Shown here: piece after piece, positions 1-9,356 of the stretch
How the letters are laid out: each line of letters starts with the position of its first letter
Position numbering within the stretch: position 1 is the stretch's first letter
Source: Tomitella gaofuii
Lineage (GTDB): Bacteria; Actinomycetota; Actinomycetes; Mycobacteriales; Mycobacteriaceae
Direction: 5' to 3'
Assembly: GCF_014126825.1 (NCBI RefSeq)
Contig: NZ_CP059900.1
Coordinates: 434,001-498,000 of the forward strand
Length of the DNA: 64,000 bases
The notes under the pieces: generated by a model
Database searches by the model: none
Seen by the model: only the letters and a program-made list of their open reading frames with translations
Told to the model about the DNA's origin: nothing
Position numbers and translations under genes: made by a program

Positions 1-561
1 CTCGAGCGTATCCGCGCGGTGACGGACGACCTGGACATCGGCCTGCTGATCTACAACGCCGGCGCCGGCGCATACGCGTCCGAGTTCGTCGACGCCGACC
101 TGGACCAGGTACGGCGGACGATCGACCTCAACATCGACTGTCAGCTGCAGCTGGTGCACCACTTCGGCGGCCGGCTCAAGCGGCGGGGCGGCGGCGGGAT
201 CCTGCTCATGGGGTCGATGAACGGCTACATGGGCGCCGCGCACATCAGCTTCTACGGCGCGGCCAAGGCATTCAGCCGGATCTTCGCGGAGGGGCTCTGG
301 CTCGAACTCGCGCCGCACGGGGTGCACGTGCTGGAACTGGTGCCCGGCGGTATCCGGACTCCCGCGCTGGGGAGGCTCGGTTTCGATCTGGACGATCCGC
401 CGTTCCCCGTGGCCGAACCCGACGACGTCGCCCGCGAAGGGCTCGCGCATCTCGCACACGGGCCGGTGCGGGTGACCGAAGGGAACTTCGAGGCGGCCCG
501 GCGGCAGAGCGGGTTCCCGCGGGCCGCGCTGCTGGCACCCGCATCCTCGCAGGACGGATAG
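1..561 (+). CDS. Short-chain dehydrogenase/reductase, 3' part
   Basis: The reading frame is open from the first base, so the N-terminal nucleotide-binding part lies outside the window; 186 residues are visible. The remainder shows the classical SDR core: the NAG motif in the sheet, then a GSM stretch and the catalytic YGAAK (Tyr-x-x-x-Lys) followed by the PGG segment after strand six. These enzymes are soluble NAD(P)-dependent oxidoreductases. Substrate unknown. It ends 43 bases before the IclR gene and could belong to the catabolic region downstream. Family call is firm, function is not. Confidence 0.85.
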   Translation, partial: LERIRAVTDDLDIGLLIYNAGAGAYASEFVDADLDQVRRTIDLNIDCQLQLVHHFGGRLKRRGGGGILLMGSMNGYMGAAHISFYGAAKAFSRIFAEGLWLELAPHGVHVLELVPGGIRTPALGRLGFDLDDPPFPVAEPDDVAREGLAHLAHGPVRVTEGNFEAARRQSGFPRAALLAPASSQDG

Positions 562-604
562 CCGGCACCACTCACAGATCCCCACGGACACCGGAGGTAC
601 AGCG

Positions 605-1408
605 ATGACCATCGCCATGGATGCGGGCGCGTTCGACACGCGGGTCGAGGATCCGCCCAGCACGCAGCTGGACCGGATCTCGATGATCCTCGCCTCGTTC
701 GACGGGCATGCGCAGCAGTCGCTGTCCGAGGTGACGCGGCGCACCGGGCTGCCGCGGTCGACGGCGCACCGGATGCTCGAACGCCTCGTGCAGATGCAGT
801 GGGTGCGCAAGGACGGTCGCGACTACGAGCTGGGGGCGCGGCTGATCGAGCTGGGATCGCTGGCCGCCACCCAGAGCCGGCTGCACAGCGCGGCCGTCCC
901 CATCATGCGCGAGCTGCACCGGGTCACCGGGCACATGGTGTACCTCGGGGTGCTCGACGGCGACGACGTCCTCTACACCCAACGGGTCGGCGCGCCACGC
1001 GGAACCGTGCCGCCCGCACGGGTCGGCGCGCGCCGGCCGGCGACGCGATCGCCCATCGGACGATGCCTGCTCGCCTACTCGGATGCGACGGCGGCGGACG
1101 ATGCGCTCTCGGCACGGATCCGCCAGGACGGCGTCGCCTACGTGGATTCCGGTGCGACGTGCGGGATCGGCGTGCCGATCGGCGAGGCAGGAGACGCCGT
1201 CGCAGGCCTGTCGATATGCGGGCCCACGGCCGAGCTTCGTCTGGACCACCACAATGCGGCACCCGTCCGCATGGCGGCGGGGGCGATCATGCAGGCCCTG
1301 CTGCGGCGGGACGCGCACGTCATTCCGGTGCTCACCCGCCGGCATCCGCTGCGGTCGATGCCCACGGCACGACCGGGGCCGCCGCGCCGCATGATGCAGG
1401 GAACCTGA
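605..1408 (+). CDS. IclR family transcriptional regulator
   Basis: A 267-residue protein with an N-terminal winged helix-turn-helix (about residues 22-85; recognition helix in the RRTGLPRSTAHRMLERL stretch) and a C-terminal IclR effector-binding domain (about 90-240). The start is an ATG with GGAGG eight bases upstream. IclR proteins usually control adjacent catabolic operons in response to an aromatic or small acid effector. It is clearly paralogous to the IclR protein at 25230 (same RRT-LPRS-HRMLE and LIELGSLA/LLELGALA blocks), and the two bracket the catabolic genes. The effector domain is somewhat shorter than typical. Likely acts on flanking genes (inference). Confidence 0.9.
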   Translation: MTIAMDAGAFDTRVEDPPSTQLDRISMILASFDGHAQQSLSEVTRRTGLPRSTAHRMLERLVQMQWVRKDGRDYELGARLIELGSLAATQSRLHSAAVPIMRELHRVTGHMVYLGVLDGDDVLYTQRVGAPRGTVPPARVGARRPATRSPIGRCLLAYSDATAADDALSARIRQDGVAYVDSGATCGIGVPIGEAGDAVAGLSICGPTAELRLDHHNAAPVRMAAGAIMQALLRRDAHVIPVLTRRHPLRSMPTARPGPPRRMMQGT

Positions 1409-1479
1409 TCCGGGCGGCGGCACGGCGCTCCGCGTAAGGTCTGCGCGGCACACCTCCTACGAATACGAACGGCAAGCAT

Positions 1480-2067
1480 ATGGAATGGTCCGACCGGCAC
1501 ACGCTGATCTTCGAGACGGCAGCGGAACTCTTCGCGGCGAAGGGCATCGCGGGTACGTCGGTGCGCGACATCGCGGACGGTGTGGGCGTGCTCTCCGGCA
1601 GCCTCTACCACTACTTCGAGTCCAAGGATGCGATCGCCGACGCGATCATCACGCGGTACCTGGAGGACCTGGAGAAGCGGTACGCCGAGGTGCTGCAGCT
1701 GCCGGAACAGGAGCGCCTGCACGCGCTGGTGCATCAGTCGTTGCTCGCCTCGGAGGCCAACCCGCACGCGTCGGAGATCTACCAGAACAATGCGTCGTAC
1801 ATGAAAAACCTGTCCGGCTATCCGATGATCCGCGACGCCGCCAAGGTTAGCCGGCAGGTGTGGATGCAGATCATCGACGAGGGCATCGCGTCGGGCCGGT
1901 TCCGGTCCGACCTGCCGTCGGTGACGATCTACGGGCTGTTGCGCGACGCGGTCTGGCTCTCGCAGCGCTGGTTCACCCCCACACCGGACGTGGATCGGAG
2001 CGTATTCGCCGACCAGCTCGTGTCCGTGTTCGTCGATGGGATCGGCTCGCCGGTGCACGCGGACTGA
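1480..2067 (+). CDS. TetR family transcriptional regulator
   Basis: A 195-residue regulator. The N-terminal helix-turn-helix spans about residues 10-55, with the SVRDIADGVGVLSGSLYHYF segment typical of TetR proteins; the rest is a ligand-binding helical domain. The VGVLSGSLYHYFESK wording resembles actinobacterial TetR regulators of the KstR2/CoA-ligand kind, but this is a resemblance only. It is divergent in direction from the downstream minus-strand operon (convergent at the 3' end with the hydroxy-acid oxidase), so its target is not fixed by position. Start ATG chosen because it directly precedes the conserved N-terminal helix. Confidence 0.9.
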   Translation: MEWSDRHTLIFETAAELFAAKGIAGTSVRDIADGVGVLSGSLYHYFESKDAIADAIITRYLEDLEKRYAEVLQLPEQERLHALVHQSLLASEANPHASEIYQNNASYMKNLSGYPMIRDAAKVSRQVWMQIIDEGIASGRFRSDLPSVTIYGLLRDAVWLSQRWFTPTPDVDRSVFADQLVSVFVDGIGSPVHAD

Positions 2068-2074
2068 CCGCCCG

Positions 2075-3280
2075 TCAGCCTCCGCGGGCATCGGCGATAT
2101 GCCGTCGGCCGAGGCCGGATGCGGAAGCCACCCCCATCAGGGTGAGCGTCCGGACGATCTCGTCGCGCAGAATCCCCAGCACACGCACCACGCCCTCCTC
2201 GCCCTCTGCGGCGAGACCGTAGAGGGCGGGCCTGCCGATGCCGACCGCGGTGGCGCCGAGCGCCAGCGCCTTCACGACGTCTACGCCGCTGCGCACGCCG
2301 CCGTCCATCAGTACCGGCACCGTGCCGCCGATCCGGTCGACGACGGCCGGCAGTGCGCGGAGCGCGGCCGGTGCGCCGTCCAGTTGACGGCCGCCGTGGT
2401 TCGACACCACGACGCCGTCCGCGCCGCACCGGACAGCGGCCTCCGCGTCCGCCGGATCGAGGATCCCCTTGACGTACAGCGGCCCATGCCACATGTCGCG
2501 GATCCGGGCGATGTCGTCCCACGTCACGGTGGCGTCGAGAAGGCTCTGCTGGCGCCGTGCGGAACGCACGCCCGCCCCGACGCCGCGCTCGTCCACCAGC
2601 ATGCGCGCCGCGACACGCCGGCTCCTGAGCAGGTGGCAGCACCAGCGGGGATGCCGTGCCGCGTCGAGGAGCCCGGCCGGGGTGAACTCCGGCGGTACGC
2701 CCATGCCGCTGCGGCGTTCGGCGATCCGATTGCCCGCGACGGGGACGTCGACGGTCACGAAGCGGGCGCCGAAGCCGGCGGCGCGGGCCCGATCGATGAA
2801 CCGGCGGGCCAGCGGCTCGCCGGTTGTCGCGCTCGTCCACGGGTACAGCTGGAAGAAGTGGTCCCGCTCGGTGGCGGCGGCGATCTCCTCGACGGTGTAG
2901 CTCGCCGCGGTCGAGATCACGGCACGTGTGCCGCACCGTTCCGCGGCGCGCGCGAGCGCCGGCTCGCCCGACCGGTGCGTCAGCCCCGTCATCCCGGTGG
3001 GGGACACGTACACCGGAAGGCCGGCCGTGGCCGTCCCGAGAGGAGTCGACAGGTCGGGCGCTGCGGCCCCGGTGAGGACGCGGGGCCGCAGGACCCACTC
3101 GTCGAATGCGCCGGTATTGGCGCGCAGCGTCTGCTCGCGGTCCGCGCCGCCGTCGATGAACGACCACACCATCCGCGGCACGGAACGCCGCGCGAGGTGT
3201 CTGTAATCGTCGATGGTCAGCGGCCGGCGCCGTGCGGAGGGGCGCACGGCGACCGGGCCGACAGGGATCGCTGGAACCAC
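2075..3280 (-). CDS. FMN-dependent alpha-hydroxy-acid oxidase/dehydrogenase
   Basis: A 401-residue TIM-barrel flavoprotein of the lactate/glycolate/mandelate oxidase family. The family signature SNHGGRQLDG near residue 290 contains the catalytic His and the substrate-binding Arg; an upstream YVKGI supplies the FMN-contact Lys, and the DGGVRSG and GRPALYG segments bind the FMN phosphate. It would oxidise a 2-hydroxy acid to the 2-oxo acid. It follows the binding lipoprotein gene on the same strand after 26 bases, so the two are probably co-transcribed. Substrate not predictable; some members with short N-termini act on mycofactocin or peptide substrates, which I cannot distinguish here. Confidence 0.88.
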   Translation of the reverse strand: MVPAIPVGPVAVRPSARRRPLTIDDYRHLARRSVPRMVWSFIDGGADREQTLRANTGAFDEWVLRPRVLTGAAAPDLSTPLGTATAGLPVYVSPTGMTGLTHRSGEPALARAAERCGTRAVISTAASYTVEEIAAATERDHFFQLYPWTSATTGEPLARRFIDRARAAGFGARFVTVDVPVAGNRIAERRSGMGVPPEFTPAGLLDAARHPRWCCHLLRSRRVAARMLVDERGVGAGVRSARRQQSLLDATVTWDDIARIRDMWHGPLYVKGILDPADAEAAVRCGADGVVVSNHGGRQLDGAPAALRALPAVVDRIGGTVPVLMDGGVRSGVDVVKALALGATAVGIGRPALYGLAAEGEEGVVRVLGILRDEIVRTLTLMGVASASGLGRRHIADARGG

Positions 3281-3306
3281 GGTGGATCCTCCGCCGCCGG
3301 GCCGGT

Positions 3307-4932
3307 TCAGGAGATCCAGGCGTCGTTGAACAGCCAGATGTTGGCTGTGGTGCGCTGCAGTCCGTGCACCGTGTCGTTCCAGCCGGTGAAGGCCGCCATC
3401 GGTCCCAGGATCATGTAGGGGACGGTCTCGTTGATCCGCTGCTGGATCTTCCCGAGGATCGCGTTCCGGTCGTCGCGGGACGTCGCGGTCTGCAGTTGCG
3501 AGAGCAGCGCATCCATCTGCGCATCGGAGTAGCCGCCGGGATTGTTGCCGGAACCCGAGCCCAGGCTGCCCTGCAGCCGGATGTAGGGGGCTTCGTCGAG
3601 CATGGCGAAGGACTGCCGGGACAAGTCGAAATCGCGTTCATTGAACACCTGCTGCGCTCCGGCGGCCGGGTCCGGCGCCGCGTCGAGGGAACAGTCGAAG
3701 CCGACCGCGTTCAGCGACGCCTGGATCGTCTGCGCCGCGCTCATCGAGAACTGGTCGGAGGACGTCTGCAGGCTGATCTTTCCGCTGTAGCCGTCCGCCT
3801 TGGCCTCGGCGAGAAGCTTCTTCGCCTGTTCCGGATCGAAGGTCGTCCCGGGGACGTCGACGTCCCACATGGAGTTCGGCGCCAGCATCTCGCCGGTGTA
3901 GTCGCCCAGGCCGTTCTGCACCCGCTGCACGTACTGGTCGCGGTCGATCGCGTGGGAGATGGCCTGCCGCACGCGCATATCCGAGCCGGGACGCGGATCC
4001 ACCGTGTTGATGACGATGTTCTGGCCGAGGCCCATCTCCGCGAGGTAGCCGGGGTAGCCGCGGTCGATGGCCTGCTGGATGATCTGGCGGTCCTGCAGCA
4101 TGTAGACCATGTCCACGTCTCCGGCGTTGAGGGCGTCCAGGTTGCCCTTCGCGCCCGACGACGGGACGAAGCGGAGCGTGTCGATATGGGGACGGCCGCC
4201 GTAGTACCCGTCCCGGGCATCGAGGACCAGCTCCTCCTGCTGGGCGAAGTGGTCGACGGTGTACGGCCCTGCGCCGATCGGTGTGAACGTGCCGCCGTCG
4301 ACCGCGCTCGGGGCGACGATGTAGCCGGCGCCGGTGGTCAGGAGCACGGGGAATCGTGTCCACGGACGGTTGAGCTCGAAGACCACCGTCTGCGGATCCG
4401 GAGTGGAGATCTGCTTGATGATCGCGCTCATCGTCGGCGCCAGATCGAACTTCGAGTCCAGGTATCGCCGGATGCTCCAGACGACCGCGTCCGCGTCGAG
4501 CGGGGTGCCGTCGCTGAACGTCGCCCCGTCGCGCAGGGTGACGGTGTACTGCGAGTAGTCGTCGTTGTGCTCGAGTTTCTCGGCGAGCTGCGGTACGAAG
4601 CCGCCGCTGTCGTAGTCAGGGCGCACGAGCACGTCGTAGATCGCGGCCAGCTCCGTGCCGCCCACGGCCCCGGAGGCACGGGTGTGCGTGGGATCGAGGG
4701 ACCGCGGGAAGTTGAACGTGCCGAACGTCAGCGTCCCCCCGTCCTTCGGGGTGCCAGCGTCCTCTTGATCGCCGACGGGGCCGGGGGCGTGCATCCCGCT
4801 GCCGCCGGCGGCGGCACTGGTCCCATCGCCGCCGGACGTGGTGCCACCGGATGCGCATCCGGCCAACACCAGCGTTCCGGCGATGCCCAGGGCCGCAATG
4901 GCGCGCCGCATGTGTCGCATCTTCTGGCTCAT
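3307..4932 (-). CDS. Family 5 ABC transporter substrate-binding lipoprotein
   Basis: About 541 residues. The N-terminus is a lipoprotein signal: basic MSQKMRHMRRA, a hydrophobic stretch, then LVLAGC with the lipidated Cys near residue 25, followed by a Gly/Ser-rich linker. The body is the SBP_bac_5 (peptide/nickel/oligopeptide) fold with an IGAGPY segment and the usual three-lobed length. It would capture a substrate at the outer membrane face for an ABC importer, but no cognate permease or ATPase genes lie next to it. Start: an in-frame GTG is immediately upstream of the ATG; the ATG has GAGGCGA at suitable distance. Lies between RidA and the hydroxy-acid oxidase on the minus strand. Confidence 0.88.
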   Translation of the reverse strand: MSQKMRHMRRAIAALGIAGTLVLAGCASGGTTSGGDGTSAAAGGSGMHAPGPVGDQEDAGTPKDGGTLTFGTFNFPRSLDPTHTRASGAVGGTELAAIYDVLVRPDYDSGGFVPQLAEKLEHNDDYSQYTVTLRDGATFSDGTPLDADAVVWSIRRYLDSKFDLAPTMSAIIKQISTPDPQTVVFELNRPWTRFPVLLTTGAGYIVAPSAVDGGTFTPIGAGPYTVDHFAQQEELVLDARDGYYGGRPHIDTLRFVPSSGAKGNLDALNAGDVDMVYMLQDRQIIQQAIDRGYPGYLAEMGLGQNIVINTVDPRPGSDMRVRQAISHAIDRDQYVQRVQNGLGDYTGEMLAPNSMWDVDVPGTTFDPEQAKKLLAEAKADGYSGKISLQTSSDQFSMSAAQTIQASLNAVGFDCSLDAAPDPAAGAQQVFNERDFDLSRQSFAMLDEAPYIRLQGSLGSGSGNNPGGYSDAQMDALLSQLQTATSRDDRNAILGKIQQRINETVPYMILGPMAAFTGWNDTVHGLQRTTANIWLFNDAWIS

Positions 4933-5071
4933 CACTCGCCTCGCTTGATCAGGTCGCGGGGCGCTTCACTCTGTTTCAGCGTCCCAACTTGCCAGCAACA
5001 TAGAGTGATGTGCGTCATGTGGAGATGCGGTGTCCACGACGTGGGAAACTTTCTGCGAGGCAGGGGGCCGG

Positions 5072-5446
5072 TCAGTGTGCCGGAACCCGCGCCGTCGCCT
5101 TGACCTCGACGAGGGTCTCGGGCGTGCCGAGCGCCGCGACGCCGATCGCCGTCCACGCCGGCCGGCCGTCGCCCTGGAACTCCGCCTTCGCGGCCATGAA
5201 CTCGGCCATGTGCTCCGGGTAGTGCGTGTGGAAGCTCGTCAGGTCCACGACGTCCTCCGGCCGGCAGCCTTGCTCCGCCAGCACGCGCCGCAGCGACGCG
5301 AATGCCAGGCGGTACTGCTCAGCGGGGTCTGCGGGCGCCGCCCCGTGCTCGTCGAGCCCCGTCTGCCCCGAGCAGAACACGAGATCGCCCGACCGCACCG
5401 CGTCGGAATACTTGTAGAGCTCGGTCCAGTCGCCGTGTGCTGCCAT
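5072..5446 (-). CDS. RidA family (YjgF/UK114) enamine/imine deaminase
   Basis: A 124-residue protein with the RidA layout: SGQTGLD early, the AFASLRRVLAEQG helix, the DVVDLTSFHTHY strand, and the C-terminal PETLVEVKATARVP segment. RidA proteins are soluble trimers that hydrolyse reactive enamines or imines, or act in specific ring-opening pathways. In this member the Arg of the canonical active site before VEVKATA is not obvious, so it may belong to a Rid subfamily other than RidA proper. The start ATG was chosen for GAGGGAAG just upstream. Same strand and probably same operon as the aldo/keto reductase 62 bases upstream. Confidence 0.85.
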   Translation of the reverse strand: MAAHGDWTELYKYSDAVRSGDLVFCSGQTGLDEHGAAPADPAEQYRLAFASLRRVLAEQGCRPEDVVDLTSFHTHYPEHMAEFMAAKAEFQGDGRPAWTAIGVAALGTPETLVEVKATARVPAH

Positions 5447-5508
5447 CGTCGCTTCCCTCTTCCAGCCGAGACTCTTCCCGCCGGGGCTCTTCCCGCCCCG
5501 GAGCACGC

Positions 5509-6444
<936 letters not shown>

Positions 6445-6493
6445 GCTCCGCTTCCTTCCGCCTGCCGTCGATTCCCGCGTCGGTCCGATGGTC

Positions 6494-7315
6494 TCACTCG
6501 AAGTCGGGCGGCAGCGCCTCCGCCAGCAGCCGCGCGCGGCGGCCGGCGATCCGCGCGTACACGTCGGGGTGCGTGCAGATCCAGAAGTCGCCGCGGTCGA
6601 CCCCGTCGAAGAAGATGCGCGCCGCCTCGTCGGCGGACATGCCCTTCTCGCGCAGCTGGGTCCGCCAATGGTCGACGGACTCGCCGGCGTGCGTGCTGTG
6701 CGCGACGTCTTCGAAGATCCGGGTAGTCACATGCGCTGGCACGAAGGCCGATACTCCGACCTGCGGAAACCTCTGAGCGCACTCGAGGTGGAGTGTCTCG
6801 GTCATCTGCTGGGCGGCGTGCTTGGACACCCCGTACGCGCCCATGCCCGCCAGGGTGCCGATGCCGCCCACCGACGTCGTCGTGACGACGCGCGACGGCC
6901 GTGGATCCGCCCCCATCCGCGGCACGAAGGAGCGGATGCCGTGGAAGGCGCCGTCGATGTTCACCGACATCACCCGGCGCCATTCGTCCACGGGCAGGTC
7001 CCACAGTGCGCCCAGCGACTCGACCCCCGCATTGTTGACCAGCAGGGCGACCCGCCCGTGGCGCGCGTAGGCGGCGTCCGCCAGCGCGTCCACCGAGCAC
7101 GGGTCGGTGACGTCGGTGGGGACTGCGAGCGCGTCGCCTCCCTCGTCGGTGATCGCCCGCGCCACCGCCTCGAGCCGCTCGGCGGACACGTCGGCGAGCA
7201 CCACCGGCATTCCGCGGGCGGCGGCGCGCCGGGCTATCGCCGCGCCGATCCCGCTGCCGGCGCCCGTGATGACCGCGGCCCCCGCCTCGGAGCCCTGCTG
7301 CTGCGCGTCGCCCAT
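6494..7315 (-). CDS. SDR family oxidoreductase
   Basis: A 273-residue classical SDR: TGAGSGIG nucleotide-binding loop near residues 18-25, VLLVNNAGV, a Ser in the TTTSVGG strand and YGVSK as the catalytic pair. The cofactor is NAD(P); the acidic residue after the second strand (LADVSAERL) favours NAD. The C-terminal 70 residues, with FFDGVDRGDFWICTHPDVYARI, resemble the SDR group often annotated next to aromatic or terpenoid catabolic genes in actinobacteria. The start was placed at the MGDAQQQ methionine; a longer frame upstream adds 41 residues without SDR character. First gene of the minus-strand series ending at 5072. Confidence 0.87.
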   Translation of the reverse strand: MGDAQQQGSEAGAAVITGAGSGIGAAIARRAAARGMPVVLADVSAERLEAVARAITDEGGDALAVPTDVTDPCSVDALADAAYARHGRVALLVNNAGVESLGALWDLPVDEWRRVMSVNIDGAFHGIRSFVPRMGADPRPSRVVTTTSVGGIGTLAGMGAYGVSKHAAQQMTETLHLECAQRFPQVGVSAFVPAHVTTRIFEDVAHSTHAGESVDHWRTQLREKGMSADEAARIFFDGVDRGDFWICTHPDVYARIAGRRARLLAEALPPDFE

Positions 7316-7509
7316 GGATTCCCGTCCGTTCGGTGTTGCATGCCGCTGCTCGATCGTGCGTGTCGCATTCCGATCCTGCGTGTCACAGCGGACGATAGGG
7401 CGCTCCGCGGTGGGCGCGGCCGGTGTCTCCCAACCCACGGGAGAACCGGGTTCCGCGCGGTGCCCCGATGATTACCGTCGCGATACGACCAGTGCACTTC
7501 GATCACCGG

Positions 7510-8337
7510 ATGGGCAGGGACATGAGCCGCGGCACGGACAGAAGGTTGGCAGGCAAGGTCGCGTTGGTGACCGGTGCGGGGGCGGGCATGGGGCGCGCCT
7601 TCGCAGAACGGCTCGCTGCGGAGGGTGCGGACATCGTCGCCGTCGACCTCGACGAGGCCGCGCTCGATGCGGCCGTGCGCAGCCTGCACGAACACGGACA
7701 CGGCGTGCTGGCGGTGCCCGCCGACGTGCGGGACCAGGGTGCGCTCGACGAGGCCGTACGCAGGGGAGTCGAGCAGTTCGGCGGCCTCGACATCGTCGTC
7801 GCCAACGCCGGGGTGAGCCGGAATCCGGGGCCCTCGTGGACCATCGACGAAGCCGAATGGGACCTGGCCGTCGGGGTCAACGTGACGGGAACGTGGCACA
7901 CGGTGAAGGCCGCCGCGCCGGCGCTGACCGAGCGCGGCGGCGGATCGGTGATCCTCATCAGTTCCACGGCCGGCATCAAGTCGGTGCCCGGCGCAGCACA
8001 GTACAGCGCCGCCAAGCACGCGGTGATCGGCCTGATGCGCACCCTCGCCAACGAGCTGGGCGGCAAGTCGATCCGCGTGAACGCGGTGCTGCCGGGGGCG
8101 GTGAACACGGCGATGACGAACAATCCGGCGACGTTCGCCCGGCTGCGGCCGGACCTGGAGAACCCGGGCGCCGACGACGTGGCCGGCGTGCTGGCCGCCC
8201 GGCACCTGCTGCCGATCCCGTGGGCCGAGCCGGAGGACATCGCTCATGCGGTGGCGTTCCTGGCCTCCGACGAATCCCGGTGCATCACCGGTCAGCAGAT
8301 CGTGGTGGACGCCGGACTGACGCAGAAGGTGGCGTGA
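7510..8337 (+). CDS. SDR family oxidoreductase, probable mycofactocin-coupled type
   Basis: About 275 residues. The SDR core is complete: TGAGAGMG, VVANAGV, SSTAG and catalytic YSAAK. The C-terminal half contains the long segment between VNAVLPGAVNTAM and AEPEDIAHAVAFLASDESR that marks mycofactocin-coupled SDRs (TIGR03971-like family), which hold NAD permanently and pass electrons to mycofactocin. It lacks the first insertion seen in the two relatives at 8337 and 21674, so the assignment is a little less certain. Its stop overlaps the next start by one base (TGATG), so the two are translated together. Alternative starts exist at 7468 and 7522. Confidence 0.8.
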   Translation: MGRDMSRGTDRRLAGKVALVTGAGAGMGRAFAERLAAEGADIVAVDLDEAALDAAVRSLHEHGHGVLAVPADVRDQGALDEAVRRGVEQFGGLDIVVANAGVSRNPGPSWTIDEAEWDLAVGVNVTGTWHTVKAAAPALTERGGGSVILISSTAGIKSVPGAAQYSAAKHAVIGLMRTLANELGGKSIRVNAVLPGAVNTAMTNNPATFARLRPDLENPGADDVAGVLAARHLLPIPWAEPEDIAHAVAFLASDESRCITGQQIVVDAGLTQKVA

Positions 8338-9182
8338 TGGTGGATAGCGGTACCGGCAGGCTGGTGGGCAAGGTTGCGCTGATCTCCGGGGGCGCACGGG
8401 GGATCGGGCGCGCGCAGGCGGTGCGTTTCGCGCAGGAAGGCGCCGATGTGATCGTCATCGACCGCTGCGCCCCCGTCGACCACTCGACGACGCCCGGGGC
8501 ATCGCCGGAGGACCTTCGCGAGACGGTGCGTCAGGTGGAGGCGCTCGGCCGGCGCATCGTGGCGCGTGAAGCGGACGTGCGCGACCAGGCGGGGCTCGAC
8601 GCCGCGGTGGCCGAGGGCGTGACGGAACTCGGCGGCCTCGACATCGTGTGCGCCGCCGCCGGGATCAGCTCGGCGGGGCCCGCGGTGGAGCTCGACGAGG
8701 ACGTCTGGCAGACGATGTTCGACGTCAACCTCACGGGCGTGTGGAAGACGTGCAAGGCCGCGATCCCGCACCTGCTCGACACCGGGCGCGGCGGGGCTAT
8801 CGTGCTCGTCAGCTCCATCGCCGGCCTGCGCGGCCTCGTGAGCGTCGGTCACTACGCCGCCGCCAAGACGGGTGTCGTGGGCCTGATGCGCTCACTCGCC
8901 CAGGAACTGGCCGAACACCGGATCCGCGTCAACACCGTGCATCCGGCGAATACGCGCACGACGATGATCCAGAACGAGGGCACGATGCGCTCGTTCTGCC
9001 CGGGCGAGGTGCACCCGACGCAGGAGCAGTTCGAGGCGGGGACGCAATCGATGCATCTGCTTCCGGTGCCGATGCTCGAGCCGGTGGACATCGCCAATGC
9101 GAGCCTGTTCCTCGCCTCTGACGAGGCCCGGTACATCACCGGAGCGACCCTTCCCGTGGACGCGGGGCACTGCGTGAAATGA
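8337..9182 (+). CDS. Mycofactocin-coupled SDR family oxidoreductase
   Basis: A 281-residue SDR with SGGARGIG, AAAGIS, SSIAG and catalytic YAAAK. Two insertions typical of the mycofactocin-coupled SDRs are present: one after the second strand (an APVDHSTTPGASPEDLRETV stretch of the kind known from carveol dehydrogenase) and a long one between VHPANTRTTMI and LEPVDIANASLFLASDEARY. Family members oxidise secondary or cyclic alcohols with a non-exchangeable NAD that needs mycofactocin for reoxidation. The start is fixed by its one-base overlap with the preceding SDR stop. The mycofactocin biosynthesis genes are not in this window. Confidence 0.87.
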   Translation: MVDSGTGRLVGKVALISGGARGIGRAQAVRFAQEGADVIVIDRCAPVDHSTTPGASPEDLRETVRQVEALGRRIVAREADVRDQAGLDAAVAEGVTELGGLDIVCAAAGISSAGPAVELDEDVWQTMFDVNLTGVWKTCKAAIPHLLDTGRGGAIVLVSSIAGLRGLVSVGHYAAAKTGVVGLMRSLAQELAEHRIRVNTVHPANTRTTMIQNEGTMRSFCPGEVHPTQEQFEAGTQSMHLLPVPMLEPVDIANASLFLASDEARYITGATLPVDAGHCVK

Positions 9183-9356
9183 GGGCGTGAGATGACCGCG
9201 TGACGTGATTGCCCTACCGGCGCTTTCCCGTTCTGCGGGAGATCCCTTCCGCCGCGACGCAATGCGGACGTTACGTTCGTCACGATAGGCACTGAAATAT
9301 GCGCCGGGTCACGTCGTGCGCGCATGCGCCGGGACCGGCGAGGAATCGGAGTGGGG

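Noticed and set aside
3232-5103. 623-codon plus-strand frame
   Set aside because: Antisense to the binding lipoprotein gene, which has clear family features and a lipobox; the plus-strand product shows none.
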